From Pseudomonadota bacterium (GTDB lineage: Bacteria > Pseudomonadota > Alphaproteobacteria > Rhizobiales > Hyphomicrobiaceae), in NCBI GenBank assembly GCA_018242255.1, contig JAFECH010000365.1, forward strand, positions 1-58,966: a stretch of 58,966 nt of DNA, in the 5' to 3' direction. Positions within the stretch are counted from its first letter, which is position 1, and every line of letters starts with the position of its first letter. The position numbers and the translations under genes were made by a program. Below the pieces are notes generated by a model that was not told the DNA's origin, made no database searches, and saw nothing but the letters and a program-made list of their open reading frames with translations. This document shows positions 1 through 9,949 of the stretch, in pieces.

Positions 1-2
1 GC

Positions 3-1274
3 TTTTTCTATTTCGACTTAGCGGCCAACAGCGGCGGCTTTTCGGGCGGCGGTGGCAATCACGAATTTTTCGACTCATGCGTGCACACCAAAATCGCTGA
101 TCGCTCCGACAAACCAGCAAGCGCTTCGGTAGGTCCGAACGCACACGATGGTATTCGAGGCGAGGCGGCACCACCATCCGTGCAGGGGGCCGGTCCGGCT
201 TCTGCGCCAAAGCTTGCCGCCAAACCGGAGCCGAGCGAAGTCAAGCCGCCAACACCATCGGCTCCATCCTCAGCACCGGTCAGCCAACCCGAGGCTCCTT
301 CGATAACGGCTGAAGCCAAAGCCGGAAACAAGGACGACAGAGACCTCGCCGCAATTGCGCCCGCTCCAATGCCTGCGCCGAGCCCGATGCCCGAGCCGGA
401 GAAAAACACGGCGGAGCCTCTCCCGGCTGCACCATCGCCAAGCCTCGCTGCCGCGCCTCCGCCCTCGACACAACCGACGACTGTCGATCAGCGCGACGCT
501 CCCAGCGCGACGAAGCAATCCGAGCAGACACCAGAGCCGCTTCCTACAGTCGAACCGCAAAGGAACGCGATCGAGCAATCGCCCGTTACTCCGCCACCCA
601 GCGTGGCCGCTTCCCCTCCAGCCAACGCCCAGGCCGCGACCGCCTATGCTGGCGCCGTCAGCGACGAAGCGAAACCCCCGACGGCGCAATCCGAGCCCAA
701 CGCGGGTTCCGAGCCCGAGAAAAAAGTAGCGGAGCCTCCAGCAACTGCACCGCCTCCGACCGCTACGACGGCAACGGCTGATGCGCCACCGCCCCCTGCC
801 TCACCATCCGCCAGCAACGGTACTGAGGAAAAGCCGTCGCTCGCCGCCGCGCCGTCACCTCCTGGCGGGCCAGCGGTCGCAACCGCGCCCGCCGTCGAGT
901 CATGCGTGGCAACGCTCGAAAACGAAACCCATGGTGCAACGATCACCTTCGCAAACTCGAGCGCCATCATCTCCAACGAAAGCGTCGCCGAACTCAGAAA
1001 AATTGCCGAGATCGCACGCGGCTGTGCAAGGGTGGCGATCGAGGTGGGCGGCCACACCGACAATTTCGGCAGCCGCCTGGGCAATCGCGAGCTTTCGCAG
1101 CGTCGGGCCGACGCCGTCGTCGGCATCCTTATCGGAGCAGGAGTCTCCGCCGAAAAACTGAAAGCCATCGGCTACGGACAAGACCAGCCGATCGCGTCCA
1201 ACGCCACAGCCGCGGGACGCCGACTGAATCGCCGCGTCGAATTCCACATTGCGCCCGCAAAAACGTCAGGCTGA
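3..1274 (+). CDS. OmpA-family C-terminal domain protein, 5' end outside window
   Basis: The reading frame is open to the left edge of the window, so the gene starts upstream; the GTG at 81 is only an internal codon. About 270 residues very rich in Pro, Ala, Ser and Glu form an extended linker. A C-terminal OmpA-like peptidoglycan-binding domain follows, with the motif GHTDNFGS, an RR/AD helix (LSQRRADAV), a YGQDQP turn and a final NRRVEF strand. OmpA-like domains bind the diaminopimelate of peptidoglycan, so the protein probably ties another envelope structure to the wall. The linker resembles spacer regions that span the periplasm. What precedes it (a barrel, lipobox or membrane segment) cannot be seen. 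The next gene is convergent. Confidence 0.85.
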   Translation, partial: FFYFDLAANSGGFSGGGGNHEFFDSCVHTKIADRSDKPASASVGPNAHDGIRGEAAPPSVQGAGPASAPKLAAKPEPSEVKPPTPSAPSSAPVSQPEAPSITAEAKAGNKDDRDLAAIAPAPMPAPSPMPEPEKNTAEPLPAAPSPSLAAAPPPSTQPTTVDQRDAPSATKQSEQTPEPLPTVEPQRNAIEQSPVTPPPSVAASPPANAQAATAYAGAVSDEAKPPTAQSEPNAGSEPEKKVAEPPATAPPPTATTATADAPPPPASPSASNGTEEKPSLAAAPSPPGGPAVATAPAVESCVATLENETHGATITFANSSAIISNESVAELRKIAEIARGCARVAIEVGGHTDNFGSRLGNRELSQRRADAVVGILIGAGVSAEKLKAIGYGQDQPIASNATAAGRRLNRRVEFHIAPAKTSG

Positions 1275-1332
1275 GCGTTCGTTTCATCATGCCGCCGCGT
1301 AAAGCTCGACAGTGATGTCGCGGCAATTGCAA

Positions 1333-1956
1333 TCAGTTCCGCGGCTCCAACAGCGGAATATGCAGCGCCGCCGTTCGTGGGAACACGCCGGTCAAACGCG
1401 GATCATCCATCACCTCGGCGAACAAGGCATACAGCCGGAAACCGGACCGCTGATAAAAGGCCGGCGCGCTCGGATGGTCGAAATGGCAGGTGTGCACCCA
1501 GAACCTGCGGATGGGACGCGCCCACGCGGTGTCGATCGCAAAATCCATCATGAAGCGGCCCGCGCGTTTGCCGATCGCTTCTTTGACGACGCCGAACCAC
1601 GTGAGCTCGCACTGCTGATCTTCGCGAAAATCGAGTTCGAGCAGGCCGACGCGCGCCTCGCCGTCGTTCAATACATAAACTTCGATCAGCGGGTCGTTGA
1701 GCACGGCGCGTAAGCTCTCGTCGTCCATCGTCAACCGCGAGTACCACAACCAATCTTCGCCGATCGCCCGGAAAAGAGCGCGATACGCATCGAGATCGGG
1801 AGACGTCCACCGCGATACCGAGAGCGATGACGGCTCTTTCGCAGCCCGCTTCGGCGACGGCCGTTCGAACATTTCCAGGCACATCACGGCATTGACGAGC
1901 TTTCCCGCCGGCACGGCCGAATAGCCGTCGGGAAGCGTGGGATTATTGGTTTTCAT
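1333..1956 (-). CDS. GNAT-family N-acetyltransferase
   Basis: This is a 207-residue protein. The first 45 residues are unlike a GNAT domain. The rest has the GNAT layout: a beta strand VGLLELDFRE, a helix start at GKRAGRFMMDFAI where the acetyl-CoA loop would lie, and the terminal FYQRSGF motif typical of the family. GNAT enzymes move an acetyl group from acetyl-CoA to an amine. The substrate cannot be told from sequence. A GAAGAG Shine-Dalgarno lies just upstream of the ATG. The gene stands alone and points towards the OmpA gene; its promoter lies in the 375-base gap shared with the cold-shock gene. Confidence 0.8.
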   Translation of the reverse strand: MKTNNPTLPDGYSAVPAGKLVNAVMCLEMFERPSPKRAAKEPSSLSVSRWTSPDLDAYRALFRAIGEDWLWYSRLTMDDESLRAVLNDPLIEVYVLNDGEARVGLLELDFREDQQCELTWFGVVKEAIGKRAGRFMMDFAIDTAWARPIRRFWVHTCHFDHPSAPAFYQRSGFRLYALFAEVMDDPRLTGVFPRTAALHIPLLEPRN

Positions 1957-2331
1957 ATGCTCTTCGGGATGTAAGCCGGAGGATGGAGCGAGCCTGCTTA
2001 ATATATGCGGGCCGCGTTAGCGAGTAAGCGAGGCTCGGGCGTGACGCTAAGGGCCATCGCGAATATGTCATCTGTCACAGGAGCTCATACCCAGGCACAA
2101 TGTCGTCGCAATCGGCTTCCCAGCCCGATAAAACGCGTTTTTATCCGTCGAGCGAATTGCGCTTGCCAGGACGCGGCATCTTTTCTATACTTTCCCCAGA
2201 TCGAGCTTCGCTGAAAACGACTTGGCCTTGCCCGCGAAGTGCGCGCCTGACCGACGACCTTCCAAAACAATCTCGACTGTCAGCCCGGTTTTATCGGGAA
2301 CAAACGCGTATCTAACCAAGGGAATTTACCT
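1957..2331. other. Divergent intergenic region upstream of cold-shock gene
   Basis: This 375-base gap lies between the divergent GNAT and cold-shock genes. It holds the cold-shock promoter listed separately and the long leader behind it. No convincing ORF was seen. Confidence 0.6.
2163..2191 (+). promoter_or_regulatory. Sigma-70-like promoter for the cold-shock gene
   Basis: TTGCCA (2163-2168) and TATACT (2186-2191) are 17 bases apart, close to the consensus in both boxes and spacing. A start about 7 bases downstream gives a leader of roughly 130 nt before the ATG at 2332. Long leaders are usual for csp mRNAs, where the structure of the leader sets translation at low temperature. Confidence 0.55.
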
Positions 2332-2541
2332 ATGCAGACTGGAACCGTGAAGTGGTTCAACGGCCAAAAAGGCTTTGGCTTCATTCAGCCGGATGACGGC
2401 GGCAACGACGTTTTCGTGCACATCAGCGCCGTTGAGCGCGCGGGCATGAGCAGCCTCAACGAAGGCCAGAAGATTTCGTTCGATGTCGTAGCTGACCGCC
2501 GCAGTGGCAAGTCGTCGGCCGACAATCTGCGAGCCGCTTAA
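2332..2541 (+). CDS. cspA: Cold-shock protein (CspA family)
   Basis: A 69-residue single-domain cold-shock protein, the usual family length. RNP1 is KGFGFI (about residues 13-18) and RNP2 is VFVHI (about 29-33), the aromatic patches that bind single-stranded RNA and DNA. It begins with the canonical GTVKWFN strand. The protein is expected to melt mRNA structure as an RNA chaperone. A Shine-Dalgarno AAGGGA lies upstream of the ATG. A promoter with a leader of about 130 nt precedes it and a strong hairpin terminator follows at 2598. The symbol is generic, because paralogues cannot be told apart from one window. Confidence 0.95.
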   Translation: MQTGTVKWFNGQKGFGFIQPDDGGNDVFVHISAVERAGMSSLNEGQKISFDVVADRRSGKSSADNLRAA

Positions 2542-2597
2542 TCTCGCAGTACGATCGAGATTGGCCATCGTAAACTGGCCACAAACTGGATCAACGG

Positions 2598-2633
2598 AAC
2601 CCGCGTCTGCTCTGCCAGCCGCGGGTTTTTGTT
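2598..2633 (+). terminator. Rho-independent terminator after the cold-shock gene
   Basis: A perfect 8-bp stem (2598-2605 with 2620-2627, AACCCGCG/CGCGGGTT) has a 14-base loop and runs into a T tract. It sits 57 bases after the csp stop codon and 27 bases before the next ATG. Confidence 0.75.
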
Positions 2634-2659
2634 TGGCCGTCAAAGCAAGGAACTGTTGC

Positions 2660-2851
2660 ATGGCTATGCCACCCAGAGACAACATGTCGAGTGCAGCCGC
2701 CGGCAAGCTGCGTAAGGCTCAGGAAGCATCGCAGGCGATGAAAGAGCACGAGGCGGAACGCCAAGCCGTGCGCGCCAAAACGGAACGGCTCCGCGCCGAG
2801 CGTCTCGCCCGCGAAGCGGCCAATCCCCCGCCCGCTAAAAAGAAGCGGTGA
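2660..2851 (+). CDS. Small, highly charged protein downstream of csp
   Basis: The best start is the ATG at 2660, with AAGGAA 8 bases upstream; an in-frame extension back into csp has no ribosome site. The 63-residue product is rich in Ala, Arg, Lys and Glu. It looks like one long charged helix (EHEAERQAVRAKTERLRAER) with a basic tail ending KKKR. It has no membrane segment or signal peptide. Small charged proteins of this kind often sit beside csp genes in Alphaproteobacteria, and nucleic-acid binding is a guess from the charge. A terminator between the genes suggests read-through or a separate promoter. Confidence 0.7.
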   Translation: MAMPPRDNMSSAAAGKLRKAQEASQAMKEHEAERQAVRAKTERLRAERLAREAANPPPAKKKR

Positions 2852-3031
2852 CGTAGAATTTTTTCAAACCGTCGTTGCATTACCGAACCTCTTCGAATTC
2901 GCGCTCGCAGCGCAGCCAATAGCGGCGCCGCCCGATCGGCGACCGGCCGAAACAATCATGCGTCGACGGCCGGCTCCGCAGAGCAGAGTCGGAGGCGCGG
3001 CCGACGTCCGAAGAAAGACAACACAGCCAAC

Positions 3032-3072
3032 GCCATCGGCGGCCGGCTCCGCGAAGCGGAGTCGCCGATGGC
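3032..3072. repeat. Imperfect 41-base palindrome
   Basis: The outer arms GCCATCGGC / GCCGATGGC and inner arms CTCCGC / GCGGAG form a long GC-rich hairpin. A related, weaker arrangement (GCCGGCTCCGC followed by a GCxGAGTCG arm) lies at about 2966-2993. No T tract follows, so it is not a standard terminator. The two similar hairpins may be copies of a short intergenic repeat family. Confidence 0.5.
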
Positions 3073-3217
3073 AAACGCAACAAGGGCCAGGGCGGCGGGG
3101 CCTCGCTCTCTTGTCAGGTTGTAGTTCGGATGCAGCCTTCGCCGCCCCGGGACAGTGCCAAGTCTTGTTCATGCACCCAGCGGCGGCCGAACCGGCATTC
3201 CGGGGCACTCGCAACCT

Positions 3218-3239
3218 GAAAGGAAGCGAGCTTCCTTTC
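3218..3239. repeat. Perfect 9-bp inverted repeat with 4-base loop
   Basis: GAAAGGAAG (3218-3226), loop CGAG, then CTTCCTTTC (3231-3239). It is a stable hairpin without a T tract. It could be an old terminator or a protein-binding palindrome. Confidence 0.45.
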
Positions 3240-3628
3240 GAGCCGTGACCCCACCATCCTCCCGTGCATCTCGAGTTGGAGCGGGAGTTGAACCGCGGTA
3301 CCTCACCTTGTTGGAGGACCTCTCGCGGCCGGCAGTAATCCCCAGGCGCGCCGATATCGCTGGCGGCCCGGCACGCTCCCATCCGCACGCAAAACCCCAT
3401 GCTCGAGTTTCGCGCCCTTGCAAGTCGCGGCGGGACGAGAAGGAGTATGCGGGAGGTTTTCGGGGCGGGGATAAGTTTTGAGAAATATTTGTCGGGGCCA
3501 CCAATAAACGATATCAATTTGAGATTCGCTTTTGAAATTTTTTTGCACACCAAACTCTTTTGAATTGCACGAAACTCATCCCTCGACGCCGCGACGAACA
3601 CTTAGCGCAGGCGCTTTCGGAAAAAAAA

Positions 3629-5929
3629 ATGGCTGCGAAAATAACCAATCTACTAGCGATGAAAGGCGTCGGAATTTTCGCTGAAAGGAAAGCAGGTTGC
3701 GACGACTTGAGTTTCCGACAATACAATTTGATTTATGGGTTTAACGGGTCCGGCAAAAGCACACTTTCCCGCTTATTCAGCAGCCTAGAAACTGGCAACC
3801 TCCATCCGAAATTGCCTGCCAATTGTTCCTTCGATTTCACACTTGGCAATAAGACCAACTTCGGATTTCCCCATAAGATGGATGGATTGGAAAGACGCCT
3901 TTTGGTTTTCAATAGTGATTTCATTGAAAGCAATCTCAAGTGGAGTCAGGGCAAAGCCAATCCCGTCTTTTACATCGGTCCCGATCAAGCAGAAGCAGCG
4001 GCGAAACTCGACGCCATCGAGAAAAAATTACCCGAGTTGGAGAGTCGACTGAAAATAACAGAAACGGCCGTGATGCGGGCAGAAAAAAGTCTCAACGCGT
4101 TCAAACGAGATAAAGCCAGGTTTATTGGTCAGCGCCTCCATCAAACGGGCCGCAAGTACGAAGCTCCTCATCTCACCAAAGATTACGAGTCCTGGTCAGG
4201 GGAGAAGATTTTACCCCTGAGCGACGACGAACTTACTACCACAGAAGACACACTCAAACGGGCTGAGCCCATGCCAAGGCTTAATCATATCGAGTTCGGC
4301 AGCAAGCGCATCGAGCAAACGTTCCAGTTCACCCGAGAGATATGCGAACAAAGCTTAAGCACAGTGGCACTTCCGGAAATTCAGAAATTTCCGGAAATGC
4401 TTCTGTGGATCAAGAATGGCGCAGAGTTCCACGATCATCACGCACTTGAGAGGTGCCTTCTCTGTGGCAACGAGTTGGGAGGGGAGCGCCTCAATCTATT
4501 GAAAAGGGCGCTAGACGACCAAATTGATCAATTTATAGCGAAACTCGACAGCACAACCGCGCGACTCCAGTCAGTCACCGAAGCTTTGGACAATTTGAAA
4601 CGGATAACGCCTTCGCCGGACTCAATTTCAGCGGGACTTCGTCATGCGCTCAGAAAATGCAGAGCCGAGTTGCTCACCGCCATCGAAGCACCAGAAATGC
4701 ACCTCAACCAACTCTCCCTTGCGCTTGTCGAAAAACGCCGGAAGCCAGCCAATCCTGTCGACACGTCAAAACTTCCTCACCACACGACTGTGGAAGAAGC
4801 CTCAACTCTACTAACTAATGCACTTGATGCTCTCAACAGCGTACTGAAGCAGCACAACCTGATTGTCTCCGACTTCGCATTGCATCGCGATCGCGCTGCA
4901 ACTTCCATTCGAAAGCATTTCCTAGCTGAATGTTTAGAAGAGTTCACCAACCACATTGAGACGTTTGATATTGCGAAGAAAGAAGAGGCAGACGCGCGCG
5001 CCGCCGTCAGTCAAGCAAAAACCGATTCAGAAGCACTACGCCAGAAAATCAAAACACACGGGCCAGCAGCTACGGTCATCAATAAGTTGATCGCGTCCTA
5101 TCTCGGTCACCGCGAACTGACCATCAATCCCATTGAGGAAGGTTATGAACTTCACAGGCACGGAACAGCCATTCAAGGCATGCCGAGCGAAGGGGAAAAA
5201 ACTGCGATCTCGATTGCTTATTTCCTCTCCAAAATCGATTCGGATAACCGAAAGCTCAAAAATTTAATCATCGTAATTGACGATCCGGTATCCAGCCTTG
5301 ACACCAGAGCGTTAAACTACGCGTGCTCACTTATTCGAAATCGACTTTCGAGTTGTTGCCAACTATTTGTTTTGACTCATAATCAACAGTGTTTGAACGA
5401 ATTTCGGAAAGCTTGGAAAAAAAAGGCACGCCCTGCAATTGGCAAAGAACCAACGGCGACTTTCCTTTTTATTGACGTGACGATCCCTAAAGACGCCACA
5501 AGACGAGTTTCATCATTAGTGAGCATGCCCAAACTCCTGCGCGAATATGACTCTGAGTATCATTTCTTGTTCAGCCATGCGCTGAAATTCGCAGACGCTA
5601 GGCACGGCGTCTCCGAATATGGGTACATGATGCCAAATGTTCTTCGACGCATCCTCGACATCTTCCTCGCATTTAAGTGCCCAGGAGGATCGCCTTTGCC
5701 GGACAAGATCGAAGAAATTTGTCGCCACTATCCCGATTTGGATCGGGAACGATTAGGTGCGCTTGAGAGACTGGCGCAGGTGGAATCTCACTCCGATAAT
5801 CTCGACGACTTGATTTCATTCTCCTCGATGACTCTTGAGGAAACTAGGCAAGCAACCGACGCTCTTTTGGCTCTAATGTTTCATGTGGACGAAAGACATA
5901 CGACAGCACTTAAAAGTATTTGCGTCTAA
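3629..5929 (+). CDS. Solitary AAA_13-type ATPase, RloC/PrrC-like, with zinc-hook CxxC
   Basis: A 766-residue SMC/Rad50-like ATPase. It shows Walker A GFNGSGKST (37-45), coiled-coil arms around a CLLC zinc-hook motif (Cys276, Cys279), signature-like PSEGEK (519-524), Walker B VIDDP with VSSLD (549-558) and the H-loop His584. The C-terminal region has the NVLRR motif and an ESH motif typical of the AAA_13 family, which includes the anticodon nucleases PrrC and RloC. A possible Arg/acid/His triad is Arg673, Asp677 and His721, but Asp replaces the expected Glu. A TTG at 3560 would add 23 residues; I chose the ATG at 3629 because the conserved strand starts there. The gene is clearly AT-richer than its neighbours and has no restriction or methylase partner. 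A defence role is inference. Confidence 0.85.
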   Translation: MAAKITNLLAMKGVGIFAERKAGCDDLSFRQYNLIYGFNGSGKSTLSRLFSSLETGNLHPKLPANCSFDFTLGNKTNFGFPHKMDGLERRLLVFNSDFIESNLKWSQGKANPVFYIGPDQAEAAAKLDAIEKKLPELESRLKITETAVMRAEKSLNAFKRDKARFIGQRLHQTGRKYEAPHLTKDYESWSGEKILPLSDDELTTTEDTLKRAEPMPRLNHIEFGSKRIEQTFQFTREICEQSLSTVALPEIQKFPEMLLWIKNGAEFHDHHALERCLLCGNELGGERLNLLKRALDDQIDQFIAKLDSTTARLQSVTEALDNLKRITPSPDSISAGLRHALRKCRAELLTAIEAPEMHLNQLSLALVEKRRKPANPVDTSKLPHHTTVEEASTLLTNALDALNSVLKQHNLIVSDFALHRDRAATSIRKHFLAECLEEFTNHIETFDIAKKEEADARAAVSQAKTDSEALRQKIKTHGPAATVINKLIASYLGHRELTINPIEEGYELHRHGTAIQGMPSEGEKTAISIAYFLSKIDSDNRKLKNLIIVIDDPVSSLDTRALNYACSLIRNRLSSCCQLFVLTHNQQCLNEFRKAWKKKARPAIGKEPTATFLFIDVTIPKDATRRVSSLVSMPKLLREYDSEYHFLFSHALKFADARHGVSEYGYMMPNVLRRILDIFLAFKCPGGSPLPDKIEEICRHYPDLDRERLGALERLAQVESHSDNLDDLISFSSMTLEETRQATDALLALMFHVDERHTTALKSICV

Positions 5930-5932
5930 CGC

Positions 5933-6163
5933 TCAACCCATCCCCCACCACGTCCCGCCACTCCACACGCCCACCTCGTCCCCGCCGTCATCACGCGCAA
6001 CCGCCAGCTCAACCAACTCCGCGTAAACCGCGCGCGTGCACAGCGCTTCCATCTTCCGCGCACGAGCACGTACGGCTTCAGCCCGCCGTCGGGTCCGCTC
6101 GGCGCGAACCGAAGCGGATGCTCGGCATCGACCGTCACGACGTCGTCGACGTTCCAAAGCAAG
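5933..6163 (-). pseudogene. Broken 3' fragment of a DUF1285 gene
   Basis: About 226 bases match the 3' end of the intact DUF1285 gene at 8152, roughly four-fifths identical by eye. Translation begins in one frame (VDDVVTVDAEHPLRF) and must shift to another to reach VYAELVELAVA and the final SGGTWWGMG. The shift comes from one missing base near 6050. No start or N-terminal two thirds is present. It begins 3 bases after the ATPase stop codon and abuts the 3' end of the histidine kinase gene, so the kinase gene lies between two direct copies of this gene end. Confidence 0.8.
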
Positions 6164-6169
6164 ACGCCT

Positions 6170-7972
6170 TTACGCTTTCATCGCTTTCTGAACGGCAAGC
6201 GAAAGTTCTTCCAGCGTAAAAGGCTTCGTGAGCAGGTGGACGCCGGGGTCCACGACGCCGTTATGGACAATCGCGTTTTTCGTGAAACCGGTCATGAACA
6301 GAACTTTTTGATCTTTGCGCATAGCGACGGCTTCGTCCGCCAGCTTCCGCCCGTTGACGTCGGGCATGACGATATCGGTCAGAAGCAAATCGAAAACGCG
6401 GCCGTTTCGAAGTTCCTCCAACGCCTCATTGGCGTTTCGAGCTTCCACCACGTCGTAGCCCAGATCTCTTAGATTCGCTGACGTGAAGGATCTGACGGCG
6501 TCCTCATCTTCAACCAGCAAGATCAAACCGGTTCCTGGATATTCACGTGCGTCTTCACGCGTGCGCGCACTTTCCTCCTTAGATCCGAAATAGCGTGGCA
6601 GATAGATTTTGACCGTCGTCCCTTCTCCGATCTCCGAATAGATCTTCAGATGGCCTCCGGATTGCTTCACGAAGCCATAGACCTGAGATAACCCAAGGCC
6701 GGTGCCCTTGCCCGTGCCCTTAGTGGTGAAGAACGGATCGAAGGCTTTTGCCATCACGTCTTTCGGCATGCCCGCGCCGGTATCGCTGACGGCAACGAGA
6801 ACGTACTGCCCAGCCGGAACGTCGGGATGCTCGCGAGCATAGCGGTCGTCGAGAAAGCAGTTCGCCGTTTCGACCGTCAGTCGGCCGCCGTTAGGCATCG
6901 CGTCGCGCGCATTTACGCACAAGTTCAGAATTGCGCTTTCCAGCTGCGACGGATCGGTATTGACCTTCCAAAGGCCCGCGCCGAGCGTCGTCTCGGTCTT
7001 GATATCCTCTCCGAGTGCGCGCGCGATCAACTCCGACATTCCGGAGACGAATTTATTGACGTCGATGACACCCGGCGCCAGCGGATGCTGCTTGGAAAAT
7101 GCCAGTAGACGCTTGACGAGCGTTGCGGCCCGTTGAGCGCCGTCGAGTGCACCTTGCAAATATTGCTCGGATCCGGCCTGGCCTTTCGCAATGCGACGCA
7201 GAGCGAGATTAATCCCACTCATGATCACGGCCAGCATGTTGTTGAAATCGTGCGCGATGCCGCCCGTCAGCTGGCCGATCGCTTCCATTTTTTGCATCTG
7301 ACGGACTTGAGCCGCGGATGCCTCGCTTTCCGCGATCAATCGGCGCAATGCCAAATCTTGGCGACGCGCCGATACGATCCAGTACGTCAGCGCCGTAACG
7401 AGAGTGAGGATGCCGAAAATGATGACGGCTCGCAGAGCGTCGGCTAGTCGTGCCGCATGGGTCTGGCGAGCGATAAGAAGAGCCTTTTCCGTCCCGGCCA
7501 TTTGTCGAAGCGTCGCGCGGATCGTGACCATCACCTTCTGTCCGCGTTTGCGCTCGAACGCTTTTTTCACGCCCTCTTCGTCACCGGACTTTCGCGCCGC
7601 GATCGTTTGCGCCAGATAGCCGACACGCGCCTGGGACTCGTCCGACAAAACCTTCAAATTATTCAGTTGGGCGGGATTGTCTGCTAACAGCTTTGCCAAT
7701 CTGTCGTGAATTTTGGGCAAATCCGAAAGCGCGTCGTTGTAGGCACCTAAATAGCTTTCGTCATGCGATAATATGAAACCGCGTTGGCCGCTTTCTGCCG
7801 CAAAAATTGCAGCTTCGTAGTCGTTGAGTGCGGACTGCAATTCAACGGTATGACGCACCCATTCATTTTGTTCGCGCAGCTTGGAATCGAGCAGATAAGC
7901 AAATCCGACGATAACGATGAGAAGACCAGCCGAAATCTCTGGCAAGCGCTTCCCAAACTTCGTCCTGTACAT
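6170..7972 (-). CDS. CHASE3 hybrid sensor histidine kinase with receiver domain
   Basis: A 600-residue membrane kinase. TM1 (about 12-30), a periplasmic CHASE3 domain (about 35-175, with ESGQRGFI), and TM2 (about 183-203) come first. They are followed by HisKA with H-box GGIAHDFNN (His241), and a HATPase domain with N-box [16 protein letters not shown] and [11 protein letters not shown]-terminal receiver domain carries Asp533 in [13 protein letters not shown]3 senses unknown extracellular signals. The H-box type is common in alphaproteobacterial hybrid kinases that signal through separate response regulators, and no partner gene is adjacent. It is flanked by direct copies of the DUF1285 3' end, which suggests insertion or duplication at this site. 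Confidence 0.93.
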   Translation of the reverse strand: MYRTKFGKRLPEISAGLLIVIVGFAYLLDSKLREQNEWVRHTVELQSALNDYEAAIFAAESGQRGFILSHDESYLGAYNDALSDLPKIHDRLAKLLADNPAQLNNLKVLSDESQARVGYLAQTIAARKSGDEEGVKKAFERKRGQKVMVTIRATLRQMAGTEKALLIARQTHAARLADALRAVIIFGILTLVTALTYWIVSARRQDLALRRLIAESEASAAQVRQMQKMEAIGQLTGGIAHDFNNMLAVIMSGINLALRRIAKGQAGSEQYLQGALDGAQRAATLVKRLLAFSKQHPLAPGVIDVNKFVSGMSELIARALGEDIKTETTLGAGLWKVNTDPSQLESAILNLCVNARDAMPNGGRLTVETANCFLDDRYAREHPDVPAGQYVLVAVSDTGAGMPKDVMAKAFDPFFTTKGTGKGTGLGLSQVYGFVKQSGGHLKIYSEIGEGTTVKIYLPRYFGSKEESARTREDAREYPGTGLILLVEDEDAVRSFTSANLRDLGYDVVEARNANEALEELRNGRVFDLLLTDIVMPDVNGRKLADEAVAMRKDQKVLFMTGFTKNAIVHNGVVDPGVHLLTKPFTLEELSLAVQKAMKA

Positions 7973-8151
7973 CGAATTCCTCGGCTTAATACCGTTCTAT
8001 GCATGGCGACCGCATTTCAGGGAATAACCGCGCTTTCAAAGGCAATGCAAGCCTGACCTGCCGGCGGACACCTGTAACACGGCCGCGCCAGATCCCAGCG
8101 GCATCGATCGGCTATTCCTTTACGATACCGTTTTGTAATTGGACTAGACGG

Positions 8152-8754
8152 CTATCCCATCCGCCACCACGTCCCCCCACTCCAAACGCCCACCGCATCG
8201 CCATCATCATCACCGGCGACCGCCAACTCCACCAGCTCCGAATAAACCGCGCGCGTGCACAGCGCTTCCAACCTCCCGCGCACCAGCACATACGGTTTCA
8301 GTCCGCCATCGGGTCCGCTCGTCTCGAATCGAAGCGGATGCTCCGCATCGACCGTCACGACGTCATCAAGGTTGGTGCGGAATGTCAGACGCTGCGCTTT
8401 CCCCTCGCCCTCGACCGCCATCTCGACCGCGAGGAACGGCGCGTCCTCGACTTGAACGTCGACCTTCTCCGCAGGCGTCACGAGATAGGTTCGTCCGTCT
8501 TCGTCCTTTCTCAGGATCGATGCGAACAGCTTGACCAGCGCGATGCGTCCGACCGGACTACCCTGATAGAGCCACGTCCCGTCGCGGCGGATCGCCATGC
8601 CGATGTCGCCGCAGTAGGGCGTATTCCACTTTTCCACCGGTCTTATGCTCGTCGCGCCACCTTCCGATGCGGCACGCAGAAGCGACTCCAAACCGGTTGG
8701 CCGTGCGTCAGAATTTCCATTCCCGGACGCAACTTGCAGTTTTTCATTCGGCAT
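8152..8754 (-). CDS. DUF1285-family protein
   Basis: I chose the ATG at 8754 (200 residues); a TTG 18 bases upstream is also in frame. The protein has the conserved WNTPYCGDIGM segment, RDGTWLYQGSP, a central LVTPAEK strand, and the C-terminal VLVRGRLEAL and ELVELA helices of DUF1285. The family is cytosolic and of unknown biochemical function. In Alphaproteobacteria it is often found upstream of, and divergent from, a moxR gene, as here. The 3' third is duplicated at 5933-6163. Confidence 0.88.
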   Translation of the reverse strand: MPNEKLQVASGNGNSDARPTGLESLLRAASEGGATSIRPVEKWNTPYCGDIGMAIRRDGTWLYQGSPVGRIALVKLFASILRKDEDGRTYLVTPAEKVDVQVEDAPFLAVEMAVEGEGKAQRLTFRTNLDDVVTVDAEHPLRFETSGPDGGLKPYVLVRGRLEALCTRAVYSELVELAVAGDDDGDAVGVWSGGTWWRMG

Positions 8755-8943
8755 TTCTGCGCGCGCCCTCAAGGTGCCTTTAGATGCACCTCATCCTAAC
8801 GTAACATTCACTTGACCCTATGAGGGCCGGGCAGGATCGTCTAGGCTGATGCTTAAGGCCGAGTACGCAGCCGCTCGGCCATTGTTTTGTAAGGCGAATT
8901 CGCCCCTGAGAATGACAAGAAGCAGCTGCGCGAGGCCCCCTTT

Positions 8944-9942
<999 letters not shown>

Positions 9943-9949
9943 GTGCGGG

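Larger units (their letters stand above)
2852..3628. other. 777-base gene-poor stretch with palindromes
   Basis: ORFs exist on both strands here, but they are compositionally odd, overlap one another, lack ribosome sites and match nothing I recognise. The stretch holds two strong palindromes, listed separately. It also holds a short minus-strand segment near 3270-3300 that resembles a tRNA T-arm but cannot be completed to a tRNA. The right end becomes AT-rich as it approaches the ATPase gene. Confidence 0.5.

Noticed and set aside
3265-3345. tRNA-like segment on the minus strand (GCGGTTCAACTCCCGC)
   Set aside because: The T-arm resembles a tRNA, but the matching 5' acceptor strand is missing, the anticodon loop lacks the conserved T before the anticodon, and no CCA follows. 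At most it is a relic.
2864-3601. 245-codon minus-strand ORF in the gene-poor stretch
   Set aside because: Its Arg/Gly/Ala-rich product crosses the hairpins and has no domain or ribosome site. It overlaps other equally poor frames.
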